DNA of 64,000 bases, taken from Pseudorhodobacter aquimaris. Lineage in GTDB: Bacteria; Pseudomonadota; Alphaproteobacteria; Rhodobacterales; Rhodobacteraceae. The stretch's first letter is position 1, and every line of letters starts with the position of its first letter. The position numbers and the translations under genes are program-made. Positions 46,308 through 55,435 of this stretch are shown here, piece by piece. The notes under the pieces were generated by a model, which was not told the origin of the DNA, did not search any database, and worked only from the letters and a program-made list of their open reading frames with translations. The stretch lies in NCBI RefSeq assembly GCF_001202025.1, contig NZ_LGHS01000070.1, positions 1-64,000 on the forward strand, read 5' to 3'.

Positions 46308-49022
46308 ATGGGCGAGCTTGAGATTCTGTTGACCCTTGCCGCAATTGCGGTGCTTTTGGTTGTGGTGATTGTCCCCTACCTCTTTATTTCGCATCTTGGC
46401 CTAAAGGCGCGGTTTCGCAAGTTGGAGCAGTTGGTCGCGCAACTACAGGCCGGTGCTATGAGCAATCCGGAGGCGGCCGCGCCTCCCGCCGTGCCGTCCA
46501 CCGATTCATCCGCTATTCAACCGGCCAAGGCGGCATGGCCGGTCCCCCCGCCCGCGTCTGAGGTGGAAGATCATCCCGCCCCCGCCTTTGTCTTCAAGCC
46601 CGGTCTGATTGGCGGGGTTTTTGCATGGCTGCACGAAAACTGGGTCTTGGCGATTGCGGCGGCCTCGCTGGCGCTGGCGGGCCTGTTCATGGTGCAATAT
46701 GGTGTCGAGAACGGGCTTTTGACACCGTTCTGGCGGGTTGTGGCGGCGCTAGGCTTTGGCGCGGTGCTGATTGCCGCCGGAGAGGTTATTCGCCGCAGGG
46801 CGGGCGATGAGGTTGGGGCCACACGGTTTTTGCCCTCTACCCTGTCTGGTGCGGGGATTGTCGTGCTTTATGCGGCGGTGTTTTCTGCCCGTGCGCTTTA
46901 TGATCTGACGGGGCCGGGAACGACCCTTTTGGGGTTGGCGGGGGTCTCGGGCTGCGCTTTGATATTGGGCTGGTTTTACGGGCCGGTTCTGGCGGCGGTC
47001 GGCGTTTTGGGGGCCACGCTTGCCCCCTTTATGACGGGCAGCAATTCGGATAGCGCGTGGATGGTGCATTACTATCTGGCGATGGTTGCGATCGTGGCGC
47101 TGGGGATTGACACGATCAAGCGCTGGGCTTGGGTTTCGGTCTTGGGGCTGATTGTGCCGATGGGCGGCATGGCGGTGCTCTATCTGGCGCGGGGCGCTGA
47201 TCTGCATTTTCTGGCAGGTGTCATGATTGTGGCGCTGGCGGCCTTTGCCATCCCCGAACGCGGCTTGATCCCGCGTCAGTCTGGGGCAACCATGTTGGAT
47301 ATGCTGCGCAGCCGAGGCAAGATTGTGCCTGCGTTCCCCACAAGGGTGGCATTTGGCGCAACGCTGGCCGCCGGTTTGGCAGCCCTTTGGGTGCAGTCGG
47401 ACGCAACCTCTGCTGATACGGTTTGGTTGGCGATTTTCGCGCTGGCGCTCTTGTTGGTTGCCACCACGATCTGGACCAAGGAGGCGCCTGCTCTTTACGA
47501 TCACGCGCTTATCCCCGGCGCGGCGTTCCTGGCGGTGATCGCGCTGGAGGCGATTTATTACGGTGCACTGTTTCGTTACTTTTATACGGCGGGCCTGACG
47601 GTTGAGGCAGGACCCGCCCCGGCCATCCCCCAAACTGTCTGGGTTTTGGCGGGGATGGGCGCTGTGGGAAGCTGTCTGATGTTTGCACGGATGCAATGGG
47701 CAGTAGGGCGTGACCCCGGTGCGGCCAGCTTCTGGGCGCTGAGTGCGGCGGTATTCGCCCCGGCGACCGTGCTTGTGCTTGAGTTTCTTTGGGTGCCCGC
47801 TCCGCTGTTGGGGCAATACCCCTGGGCGCTCGCCGCAATTGCGATGGCGGGGTTGATGGTGTTTTTCGCGACCCGCACGGCCTTGGGGGATGTGGGGGCA
47901 CCCTTGCGCACGGGGGTGTTTGCCGTGGCAGCGCTGACACTGATCACACTGGCATTTTTCCTTGTGTTGACCAAATCCGCGCTGACGGTGGCCTTGTCGG
48001 TTATGGTGCTGGGCACGGTCCTGCTGGACCGCCGCCATGCCCTGCCGCCGGTATCGCTTTTCATCCAAATCGCGGTTGCGATCATCACGTTCAGGCTGGT
48101 CATCTGGCCGGGGCTCGATTGGGCGGCGGGCTGGGATTACGCGGATCAGGCCTATTTGACTGCCTATTTTGAGGTTGCCTTCGCCTTTCTTGGCCCGCTT
48201 GTGCTTTTGGGCATTGCATGGCAATTCTCGCGCATACGACGGCCCAAAACCGCGCTGGTGCTGGAAAGCGCATGCTGGACAATCCTTGGTGTATTTTTGG
48301 CGGTGACGCTGTTGCGCGCCGCCCCGCGTGCCGCAAGCGACAGCCATTGGGTCATGGGTCTTATGTCGACGATCTGGGTCGCGCTGACGCTCAACCAGCT
48401 CTATCGGATGCGGGGTGGCAACCGGTTCATGACCTTGTTGCGTGCTTTGGTTGCGGGGGCCTACGGGCTTGCAGCACTGGGCACACTTGCGGTGTTGTTC
48501 ACCTTTTCCAACCCGCTGACGGCTTATGATGAGATTATCACCGGCCCGCCGGTTCTGGACAGTCTGGCGCTGGCCTTTCTGCCCTTGGCGGCGGTGTTCG
48601 CGGTGGCGGCGTGGAAGATCACCCATATAGGCCGTCGTCTGCGCATCGGGTTCATCCTTGCCGCCAGCCTGTTTGCGACCGCCTATACAGGGATGGAAAT
48701 CCGGCGGTTGTGGCGCGGGCGTGATCTGACCGTGCCGGGGTTTTCGGACCCCGAGCTTTACACCTATACGCTGGCCATGCTGGTCGCGGCGGTGGCGCTG
48801 TTGATCTTTGCCTTTGGCAAACGGTCTGCTGTGTTGCGCAAGGTGGCAATGGCGGGGGTTGCCCTGACGGTGGCCAAGGTATTTTTGGTCGATATGTCTG
48901 GGCTTTCGGGGTTGATCCGGGTGTTTTCCTTTATGGGGCTGGGCCTGTCGCTGGTGGCGCTGACATGGCTTAACCGCAAAATGACGGCACAATGGGATCG
49001 CAAGCCGCAGACCCAAAGTTAG
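46308..49022 (+). CDS. DUF2339 family polytopic membrane protein
   Basis: A 904-residue, very hydrophobic protein with, by eye, more than 20 membrane helices. It has a short N-terminal coiled coil after helix 1 (KARFRKLEQLVAQLQAG), then a Pro/Ala-rich linker, then repeated helices ending at about 895. This is the DUF2339 pattern; function in the family is not known. GGGGA lies seven bases before ATG 46308. It is 24 bp downstream of the DUF1523 gene on the same strand, so it could be the last gene of the same transcript; whether it belongs functionally is unclear, since DUF2339 genes also occur alone. Confidence 0.88.
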   Translation: MGELEILLTLAAIAVLLVVVIVPYLFISHLGLKARFRKLEQLVAQLQAGAMSNPEAAAPPAVPSTDSSAIQPAKAAWPVPPPASEVEDHPAPAFVFKPGLIGGVFAWLHENWVLAIAAASLALAGLFMVQYGVENGLLTPFWRVVAALGFGAVLIAAGEVIRRRAGDEVGATRFLPSTLSGAGIVVLYAAVFSARALYDLTGPGTTLLGLAGVSGCALILGWFYGPVLAAVGVLGATLAPFMTGSNSDSAWMVHYYLAMVAIVALGIDTIKRWAWVSVLGLIVPMGGMAVLYLARGADLHFLAGVMIVALAAFAIPERGLIPRQSGATMLDMLRSRGKIVPAFPTRVAFGATLAAGLAALWVQSDATSADTVWLAIFALALLLVATTIWTKEAPALYDHALIPGAAFLAVIALEAIYYGALFRYFYTAGLTVEAGPAPAIPQTVWVLAGMGAVGSCLMFARMQWAVGRDPGAASFWALSAAVFAPATVLVLEFLWVPAPLLGQYPWALAAIAMAGLMVFFATRTALGDVGAPLRTGVFAVAALTLITLAFFLVLTKSALTVALSVMVLGTVLLDRRHALPPVSLFIQIAVAIITFRLVIWPGLDWAAGWDYADQAYLTAYFEVAFAFLGPLVLLGIAWQFSRIRRPKTALVLESACWTILGVFLAVTLLRAAPRAASDSHWVMGLMSTIWVALTLNQLYRMRGGNRFMTLLRALVAGAYGLAALGTLAVLFTFSNPLTAYDEIITGPPVLDSLALAFLPLAAVFAVAAWKITHIGRRLRIGFILAASLFATAYTGMEIRRLWRGRDLTVPGFSDPELYTYTLAMLVAAVALLIFAFGKRSAVLRKVAMAGVALTVAKVFLVDMSGLSGLIRVFSFMGLGLSLVALTWLNRKMTAQWDRKPQTQS

Positions 49023-49030
49023 GCATTTCA

Positions 49031-49077
49031 CCCCCCTGCTATTTCGGGTTATCGTGGCCTGTGGGAAAATAGGGGGG
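49031..49077 (+). other. Possible hairpin covering the ribosome binding site of the GMC gene
   Basis: CCCCCCT (49031-49037) can pair with AGGGGGG (49071-49077), extended by ATTT/AAAT after a three-base bulge. The G-run is the likely ribosome binding site of the gene starting at 49083. It could also act as a terminator for the upstream gene, but no T-run follows. Confidence 0.35.
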
Positions 49078-49082
49078 CATTC

Positions 49083-50672
49083 ATGCAGCGTTTTGACTAC
49101 ATCATCATCGGGGCCGGTGCGGCGGGCTGTGTGCTGGCCAACCGCTTGTCAGAAGACCCTGAAACCTCGGTGCTGCTGTTGGAGGCGGGGGGGCGTGACA
49201 CCCACCCTTGGGTGCATATTCCGGTGGGCTACCTGTATTGCATGGGCAACCCGCGTGCCGATTGGTGCTTCAAGACCGAGGCCGAGCCGGGGCTGAACAA
49301 CCGCGCGCTGAACTATCCGCGCGGTCGGGTGCTGGGCGGCTGTACGGCGATCAACGGTATGATCTATATGCGCGGGCAGGCGGCCGATTATGACGGCTGG
49401 CGGCAGATGGGAAATGCGGGCTGGGCGTGGGATGATGTCTTGCCCTATTTCCTGAAATCCGAGGATAACGGCGTCCTTGAAGACGATGCGCATTCCTCGG
49501 GCGGTGAATGGCGGGTTGAGGGACAGCGCCTGCGGTGGGATGTGCTGGATGCCTTTCAAGAGGCGGCTGATCAGGCGGGGATCCCCAAGACCGACGACTT
49601 TAACAAAGGCGACAACTTCGGTTGTGGCTATTTTCAGGTGAACCAGCGGGGCGGTTGGCGTGTCAGCTCTGCCAAGGCGTTTTTGCGGCCCGCGTTGAAG
49701 CGGCCCAACCTGACGGTGCAAACCCATGCTGTTGCGCAGAATGTGATATTGGACGGGCAGCAGGCTACAGGCGTGGCCTATACCGAGAACGGCACCCCGC
49801 GTCAGGCGCATTGCAATAAAGAGGTGATCCTCTCGGCGGGGGCGATCGGCTCTCCGCATGTTTTGATGCTCTCGGGGATCGGCCCTGCCGCGCATCTGGC
49901 CGAGCATGACATCGCGCCGCTGCATGATCTGCCGGGTGTGGGGCAGAACCTTCAGGACCATTTGCAGATCCGCACCGTGTATAAGGTCTCCAACACCAAA
50001 ACCCTGAACCAGATTGCGGGCAACCTGTGGGGCAAGGCCAAGATCGCGGCGGAATATGCGTGGTCACGCTCTGGTCCGATGTCGATGGCCCCGAGCCAGC
50101 TGGGGGCATTCGCCTATTCCAGCCCCGACAAGGCCACGGCCGATCTTGAGTATCACGTCCAGCCGCTTTCCCTCGACAGCTTTGGCGCGGATCTGCACAA
50201 GTTTCCGGCGATTACGGCCAGCGTGTGCAACCTGCGCCCCAGCAGCCGCGGTACGGTTACGCTGCGCAGCAACTCGGCCAGTGATGCCCCTTGTATCGCG
50301 CCGAACTACCTTTCGACCCCGGATGACCAGCAAACCGCGATCAATGCCATTGCGGTGACACGCAAGATCATGGCCCAGCCTGCCTTTGCCCCCTTTGCCC
50401 CAGAGGAACATCTCCCCGGCGCGCAGGTGACAGAGCGTGAGGCTCTGTTGAAATCCATCGGCGACATTGCGACCACGATTTTTCACCCTGTTGGCACTTG
50501 CAAGATGGGTGATGATCCGATGGCCGTTGTCGATGCGCAGCTTAGGGTGCATGGGCTTGCGGGCTTGCGCGTGGTTGATGCCTCGATCATGCCGACAATC
50601 GTGTCGGGTAATACCTCCAGCCCGACGGTGATGATCGCCGAGAAGGCGGCGGCGATGATCAAGGCGGGTTAG
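49083..50672 (+). CDS. GMC family oxidoreductase (choline dehydrogenase-like)
   Basis: A 529-residue FAD enzyme of the glucose-methanol-choline family. The FAD-binding motif IIIGAGAAGCVLANRL is at 7-22, the first GMC signature is YPRGRVLGGCTAINGMIYMRG, the second is EVILSAGAIGSPHVLMLSGI, and the active-site region IFHPVGTCKMG holds the catalytic His, with the second His/Asn near SGNTSSPTVMIAEKAA. Members oxidise primary alcohols; choline dehydrogenase BetA is the nearest type by pattern, but no betaine genes are nearby, so the substrate is open. Its stop overlaps the stop of the convergent DUF1275 gene by four bases. Confidence 0.92.
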   Translation: MQRFDYIIIGAGAAGCVLANRLSEDPETSVLLLEAGGRDTHPWVHIPVGYLYCMGNPRADWCFKTEAEPGLNNRALNYPRGRVLGGCTAINGMIYMRGQAADYDGWRQMGNAGWAWDDVLPYFLKSEDNGVLEDDAHSSGGEWRVEGQRLRWDVLDAFQEAADQAGIPKTDDFNKGDNFGCGYFQVNQRGGWRVSSAKAFLRPALKRPNLTVQTHAVAQNVILDGQQATGVAYTENGTPRQAHCNKEVILSAGAIGSPHVLMLSGIGPAAHLAEHDIAPLHDLPGVGQNLQDHLQIRTVYKVSNTKTLNQIAGNLWGKAKIAAEYAWSRSGPMSMAPSQLGAFAYSSPDKATADLEYHVQPLSLDSFGADLHKFPAITASVCNLRPSSRGTVTLRSNSASDAPCIAPNYLSTPDDQQTAINAIAVTRKIMAQPAFAPFAPEEHLPGAQVTEREALLKSIGDIATTIFHPVGTCKMGDDPMAVVDAQLRVHGLAGLRVVDASIMPTIVSGNTSSPTVMIAEKAAAMIKAG

Positions 50673-51424
50673 GGCGCGCTGCGGCGGTGTCGCACCAAAA
50701 GCGGCACCGACAGCCCCAGCAGGACCAGTGCGAGTGGCATCGAAAAGAAGAACCCGACGTTGTTATAGCCGATCGCCCCGACCACCCCGCCGATCAGGAA
50801 CGATAGGACCAGAGCCAGCAGGGTCTTGACCTTGCCCCTGTCGGCGGCCACGCCGGTTTGTGGTGACAAGATGCCAAAGCCGGCGCGGCCCAGCTCTATA
50901 CCGATATCGGTGACAAGGCCGGTGACATGGGTCGTGCGGATCCGCGCATCCGATATTTTGGTGATCGTCGCGTTCTGCATCCCCATCGCAAAACACAAAA
51001 GCGCCAGCGCAAAGGTCAGCCCCGCCGTGCTGGTCAGATAACCCGCCCAGGAAAAGCCGAACAGCAAGCACCCCTGAAGTGCCATCGGCAGGGCAAATTT
51101 CTGACGCCGTCGGCGCAGCCTGGCCCAATGAATCATGGCGGTGCTTGTGGCAGACCCAAGGATAAAGGCCGCGATGGCACAAAGGCTGACCAGTACAACC
51201 TTGCCGTTCAGCACCGCAATGTTATCGGCCAGCGTCGAGACATAGCCCGTCATATGTGAGGTATATTGCCCCAAGGCAAAGAACCCCCCCGCATTGGCCG
51301 CCCCCGCAATCGTGGCCAGCACCACCCCCAGCGCGAAGTCACCGTTTCTGGACCGCCTGATCCCCAAAAGCGTATTGAAAAGCGCCAGCCTTCTTACCGT
51401 CCGCCGCCGTTCCTGCATCCTCAT
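50669..51424 (-). CDS. DUF1275 (YoaK-like) membrane protein
   Basis: A 251-residue protein with about six membrane helices, recognised as the DUF1275/YoaK family by ANAGGFFALGQYTSHMTGYVS and by FALALLCFAMGMQNATITKI and RTTHVTGLVTDIGIELG. Function is unknown; some call it a transporter. ATG 51424 has AGGGGAC upstream; ATG 51418 is also possible. It ends within four bases of the convergent GMC gene. No operon partner. Confidence 0.88.
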   Translation of the reverse strand: MRMQERRRTVRRLALFNTLLGIRRSRNGDFALGVVLATIAGAANAGGFFALGQYTSHMTGYVSTLADNIAVLNGKVVLVSLCAIAAFILGSATSTAMIHWARLRRRRQKFALPMALQGCLLFGFSWAGYLTSTAGLTFALALLCFAMGMQNATITKISDARIRTTHVTGLVTDIGIELGRAGFGILSPQTGVAADRGKVKTLLALVLSFLIGGVVGAIGYNNVGFFFSMPLALVLLGLSVPLLVRHRRSAP

Positions 51425-51501
51425 GTCCCCTGTGTGACGCTCAAAGATGATTGGGCGTCTTAACCCGCCCCGACGGTGCATGGCCCTCGGGGCAAAGGTG
51501 T

Positions 51502-52326
51502 TTAGTCGCGTAGCAAATCGTTGATCGAGGTTTTGGAGCGTGTTTGCGCATCCACTTTCTTCACGATCACGGCACAGTAAAGGTTGATCCCGTTCTTCGA
51601 CGGCATCGAGCCCGCAACAACCACCGAGCCCGCAGGCACTTCGCCATAGGTCACCGCACCGGTTTCGCGGTCAACGATCTTGGTCGACTGGCCGATAAAG
51701 ACGCCCATCCCCAAAACCGAACCTTCGCGGATGATGCAGCCCTCAACCACTTCGGAGCGTGCGCCGATAAAGCAGTTGTCCTCGATGATCGTCGGGCCGG
51801 CCTGCATCGGTTCCAGCACGCCGCCGATGCCGACACCGCCCGACAGATGCACATTCTTGCCGATTTGCGCGCAGGAACCGACGGTGGCCCATGCGTCGAC
51901 CATGGTGCCCTCATCGACATAGGCGCCGATGTTGACGAAAGAGGGCATCAGGACCACACCCTTGGCGATATAGGCCGAGCGCCGCACGATGGACCCCGGA
52001 ACCGCGCGGAAACCGGCGCTGCGCCAGTCGGCCTCGGTCCAGCCTTGCACCTTGGAGGGCACCTTGTCCCACCAGTTGGTGTTGCCATTGGCACCGGAAA
52101 TCTCATGCATATCGGTCAGACGGAACGACAGCAGCACCGCCTTTTTCGCCCATTGGTTCACATGCCAATCCGCGCCCCGCTTTTCGGCCACGCGCAATGT
52201 GCCGGAATCCAGCGCGGTCAGGGTTGCCTCGATCGCGTCGCGGGTCTCGCCCTTGGTGGCGGGGGTGATGCCATCGCGGGCCTCCCACGCGGTTTCAATG
52301 GCGGTCTCTAGGGCTGCATTGTTCAT
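51502..52326 (-). CDS. dapD: 2,3,4,5-tetrahydropyridine-2,6-dicarboxylate N-succinyltransferase
   Basis: DapD succinylates tetrahydrodipicolinate in the lysine/diaminopimelate pathway. The 274-residue length is standard. The C-terminal half is a left-handed beta-helix of hexapeptide repeats ([46 protein letters not shown]). ATG 52326 has AAAGGA seven bases upstream. It needs the product of Asd further upstream in the pathway, whose gene in this window is frameshifted. Divergent from the LOG-family gene with 85 bp between them. Confidence 0.97.
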   Translation of the reverse strand: MNNAALETAIETAWEARDGITPATKGETRDAIEATLTALDSGTLRVAEKRGADWHVNQWAKKAVLLSFRLTDMHEISGANGNTNWWDKVPSKVQGWTEADWRSAGFRAVPGSIVRRSAYIAKGVVLMPSFVNIGAYVDEGTMVDAWATVGSCAQIGKNVHLSGGVGIGGVLEPMQAGPTIIEDNCFIGARSEVVEGCIIREGSVLGMGVFIGQSTKIVDRETGAVTYGEVPAGSVVVAGSMPSKNGINLYCAVIVKKVDAQTRSKTSINDLLRD

Positions 52327-52411
52327 GTCATATTCCTTTACGGTGGTCACGCTTTGCCCAAGGCTATAGACGTTGATGCAAAGTCACGCAATTGCAGAGC
52401 AAGGACCATTG

Positions 52412-53239
52412 ATGAAAGACGACAACCGCAAGCACCCTTTTCGCGACAGCCAGCAAGATGTGAAAGCGGTCCGCGAGGTTCCCGATACGCCGCAAACCCG
52501 TGCGCCTGCCTACCGGCTTGCCTTTACCGACCATGAATTCATGTGCCGTGAGGAATTGCGCCCCGTGCGGTTGCAGTTGGAATTGCTCAAGCCGCAATTG
52601 GTGATGGATGAGCGTGGGATTGAATCCACGATTGTGCTGTTCGGCGGCGCGCGCATCCCCGAGCCTGCAAAAAAAGACACCGCCCGCACCGAGACGCTGG
52701 CTGAATTGACCAAATATTATGCCGAGGCGCAGACCTTTGCGCGTCTGATGACAGAACGTTCAATGGCCAGCTATGGCCGTCAGAATGTGATCGTTACCGG
52801 CGGCGGACCAGGCGTGATGGAGGCGGGAAACCGCGGCGCTGCCGAGGCGGGCGGGCAAAGCATCGGCCTGAACATTGTGCTGCCGCATGAACAGGCGCCC
52901 AATGAATATGTCACGCCTGATCTATGTTTCAACTTCCACTACTTTGCCATCCGCAAGATGCATTTCCTGATGCGCGCCGCTGCGATCTGCATCTTTCCCG
53001 GCGGCTTTGGTACATTGGATGAGATGTTCGAAAGCCTGACCCTGATTCAGACCGGCCGCATGAACCGCATTCCCTTCTTGCTGTTTGGCAAGGAATTCTG
53101 GCAACGGATTATCAACTGGGAGGCGCTGGCCGAGGCTGGGACAATCTCACCCGAAGATCTTGGCCTCTTTCGATTTGTCGAAACAGCCGAGGATGCAATT
53201 GCCGCGATTGACGCCTTTGTTTCCACCCCTTGTGATTAA
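52412..53239 (+). CDS. LOG family (TIGR00730) Rossmann-fold protein
   Basis: A 275-residue protein with the LOG/lysine-decarboxylase-like motif PGGFGTLDEMFE and the Rossmann GGGPGVMEAGNRGA. Members are cytokinin riboside 5'-monophosphate phosphoribohydrolases or nucleotide hydrolases; many were wrongly called lysine decarboxylase. An 80-residue N-terminal part precedes the catalytic domain, longer than the simplest LOG proteins, as in the larger bacterial subgroup. ATG 52412 has AAGGA six to seven bases upstream. Its stop overlaps the convergent mbfA stop by four bases. Confidence 0.88.
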   Translation: MKDDNRKHPFRDSQQDVKAVREVPDTPQTRAPAYRLAFTDHEFMCREELRPVRLQLELLKPQLVMDERGIESTIVLFGGARIPEPAKKDTARTETLAELTKYYAEAQTFARLMTERSMASYGRQNVIVTGGGPGVMEAGNRGAAEAGGQSIGLNIVLPHEQAPNEYVTPDLCFNFHYFAIRKMHFLMRAAAICIFPGGFGTLDEMFESLTLIQTGRMNRIPFLLFGKEFWQRIINWEALAEAGTISPEDLGLFRFVETAEDAIAAIDAFVSTPCD

Positions 53240-54213
53240 CCGGCCCCGATAAGCATCCCCGCCCCCAGAACCAGCGCGCCGCCCAGCACCACCTGAAACG
53301 CGGCGCGCATGAACGGCGTTTCCATATAGCGGTTCTGGATCCAGGCAATTGCCCATAGCTCTACAAATACCAGCGCAATGGCGATCGTGGTGGCGGTCCA
53401 GAAATCGGGGATCAGATAGGGCAGGGCATGGCCCAACCCGCCCAAAGTGGTCATCACCCCCGCGGCGATCCCGCGTTTGACCGGCGACCCGCGCCCCGAA
53501 AGCTGCCCGTCATCTGATGCGGCCTCGGTAAAGCCCATGGAAATCCCCGCCCCGATGGCTGCGGCCAGACCAACCAGCAAGGTCGTGTGGTTGTCATGCG
53601 TGGCAAAGGCCACCGCAAAAATGGGCGCAAGCGTGGAAACCGACCCGTCCATCAACCCCGCCAGCCCCGGCTGCACCCATGTCAGCACAAACTGGCGGTG
53701 GGCATTGCGGTCTTCCTCGCTGCGGGCATCACTGCCGAGGTGCTCATCTTGCAAGGCATGCGCCAGGTCTTCGTGCTGGGCTTCGGCGGTGGCCAGATCC
53801 CCCAACAGCTTGCGCGTGGCGGCGTCAGAGGTGCGGCTGGCCGCGCGGGTATAGAAGGCTTGGGCGTCATGCTCCATCGCGGCGGCTTCACCCCGGATTT
53901 TCTCCAGCCCGAGGTTTTCGGTCAACCAAACCGGACGGCGGGCATAGAAACCGGCCACATGTTCGCGCCGGATCAGCGGGATCACCTTGCCAAAGCGCGC
54001 GACATGCAGATCGATCAGGCGGTGGCGGTGGCTGTCCTCTTCCTCGGCCATGCCATCAAAAACGGCGGCAGAGGCTGGATAATCCTTGCGCAGCATTTCC
54101 GCGTAGCTGCGATAAATGCGGGCGTCGTCCTCTTCGGATGAAATTGCCAGCGCTAGAATTTCCTGCTCGGACAGGTCCGAAAAGCGGCGACGGTTGGAAA
54201 ATCCCGGGATCAT
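53236..54213 (-). CDS. mbfA: Membrane-bound ferritin-like iron exporter MbfA
   Basis: A 325-residue fusion of a ferritin-like (rubrerythrin-type) domain (1-160) and a VIT1/CCC1-type metal transporter domain (170-325). Iron ligands are expected in SSEEDDARIYRSYA, EEEDSHRHRL and EAQHEDLAHAL, which show paired Glu and ExxH patterns. The transporter half has GLMDGSVSTLAPIFAVAF and GFTEAASDDGQLSGRGSPVK. In Agrobacterium and Bradyrhizobium MbfA exports iron and resists iron and peroxide stress under the regulator Irr; an Irr-type operator here lies directly upstream of the start. That makes the assignment firm. Confidence 0.92.
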   Translation of the reverse strand: MIPGFSNRRRFSDLSEQEILALAISSEEDDARIYRSYAEMLRKDYPASAAVFDGMAEEEDSHRHRLIDLHVARFGKVIPLIRREHVAGFYARRPVWLTENLGLEKIRGEAAAMEHDAQAFYTRAASRTSDAATRKLLGDLATAEAQHEDLAHALQDEHLGSDARSEEDRNAHRQFVLTWVQPGLAGLMDGSVSTLAPIFAVAFATHDNHTTLLVGLAAAIGAGISMGFTEAASDDGQLSGRGSPVKRGIAAGVMTTLGGLGHALPYLIPDFWTATTIAIALVFVELWAIAWIQNRYMETPFMRAAFQVVLGGALVLGAGMLIGAG

Positions 54214-54225
54214 GGCTCACTCCAG

Positions 54226-54243
54226 TTTAGAATGGTTCTAATT
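54226..54243 (-). promoter_or_regulatory. Irr-type iron control element upstream of mbfA
   Basis: TTAGAA (54227-54232), TGG, TTCTAA (54236-54241) is a perfect 6-3-6 palindrome, matching the iron control element TTTAGAA-N3-TTCTAAA. It lies 14 bp before the mbfA ATG. Irr would repress mbfA in low iron. Confidence 0.85.
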
Positions 54244-54288
54244 ACCGCGTGGCTGACAAAAACACAATCCCCTAATGGTTTGCCCGCC

Positions 54289-55173
54289 TTAGAACGAAAA
54301 ACGTGACTGTTCTAGGCGCAAGATCAGGTTTGGGTCGGGGCAAATCTGTGACCAGACCGACCACAGCCCCGCATGGCCGACGCCAAAGAAGTTACCCCTA
54401 TTTTGCTCCAGCATTGATGTCATGACCTGGAAATGCAGATGCGGGGCCCAACCGCCATTTTCATGCCAGTCGCCCAGATGGGCAATCACCTGACCGGCCG
54501 CCACCCTGTCGCCCACCGCAAGCAGGTCGGGCAGGCTGCCGCCCAGATGACCGTAAAGGGTAAAGAATGGCACCGGCCCGTCATGTTCCAATATCAGGGT
54601 ATGGCCATAATCCAGAGGATCGGCGTTATAGGTCAGATGCCGCACCACACCTGCAAGGGGGGCATGGACGGCCACACCTGCGGGGGCAAAGACATCAATG
54701 CCAAGGTGAACGGTACGGCGTTCATGGCTGGCGCTATCGGCAAATTGTTCGGCGGCATAGACGGTGCGGTTTTCCGCATAAAGTCCTATGCCATAAGGCA
54801 CGCCTTGTGCGGTGAACCAGATATCGAATGCCGGATCGGAAAAGGCGGGCATATCGGCGCGCTGGCCGCCGGTGGGCAAGGAGATGCTGGGGCCGCTGTT
54901 GATTTCGGGCCGAAACACTGGAGATGCATCGACGGCTCTTAGGTGGCTGACGATTGCGCCTGCACCCTCGACCGCCTCTTGGCCCGCGCCTGCGCGTAAC
55001 ACCGCACGCAGCAGGCCCTGATCGACCGAGGCCAGCCGCGACCTGATCTTTGGTGTGCAATGGCCCAGCAATTCGGTCAGCGCCAACGGCCCGTCTGCGG
55101 CGGCAAGCAGAAGCGCTGTATAAAGATCGGGTTGATCGGTCAGTTTTGCTGCGAGGGCGGGATAGTCGGGCAT
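54289..55173 (-). CDS. M23 family metallopeptidase-like protein
   Basis: A 294-residue protein whose C-terminal half is an M23 (LytM) domain: HLGIDVFAPAGVAVHAPLAG with the first zinc His and Asp, LTLYGHLGG-like text (FFTLYGHLGG), and the second pair in APHLHFQVMT. The N-terminal half (1-125) is helical with no signal peptide, so it is probably cytoplasmic, which is odd for a cell-wall peptidase. The M23 module with DYGHTLILEHDG and GDWHENGGWAPHLHFQ is the form I associate with large aminotransferase class III fusions rather than secreted endopeptidases. Separate from mbfA by 75 bp. Confidence 0.82.
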   Translation of the reverse strand: MPDYPALAAKLTDQPDLYTALLLAAADGPLALTELLGHCTPKIRSRLASVDQGLLRAVLRAGAGQEAVEGAGAIVSHLRAVDASPVFRPEINSGPSISLPTGGQRADMPAFSDPAFDIWFTAQGVPYGIGLYAENRTVYAAEQFADSASHERRTVHLGIDVFAPAGVAVHAPLAGVVRHLTYNADPLDYGHTLILEHDGPVPFFTLYGHLGGSLPDLLAVGDRVAAGQVIAHLGDWHENGGWAPHLHFQVMTSMLEQNRGNFFGVGHAGLWSVWSQICPDPNLILRLEQSRFSF

Positions 55174-55211
55174 GGTCTGCTCCTCAGGATCGGTCCGGTG
55201 GGCTTGGCGGT

Positions 55212-55274
55212 GGTCAAATCTATGACCGGATCGACCTTCGCTGCAAGCGGGTTTCCGTTTAGCATAACCCGCTT
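55212..55274. promoter_or_regulatory. Palindrome and hairpin between the M23 gene and ilvD
   Basis: GGTCA-N6-TGACC at 55212-55227 is a 5-6-5 palindrome that could be an operator. AAGCGGGTT (55245-55253) and AACCCGCTT (55266-55274) make a perfect 9-bp stem with a 12-base loop. Both lie in the 262 bp between divergent genes; the rest of that gap shows nothing else I recognise. Confidence 0.35.
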
Positions 55275-55435
55275 AGGGGGCTTGCAACGGTGCGGGCGAT
55301 GTAATCTTGCGCCTTTCTGTCCTTTTCCTTGCCTAAAATACCATAGCTGCGGCAATCTGCGTGCAATCGCGTCTTGCCCCTTGTGCATCACCGCTTTATC
55401 CCCTTGTTCAAAGCGACATTCCGGAAGGACCAGCC

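Noticed and set aside
46749-49031. 760-codon open frame on the minus strand
   Set aside because: Antisense of the DUF2339 gene; extremely basic, no motifs.
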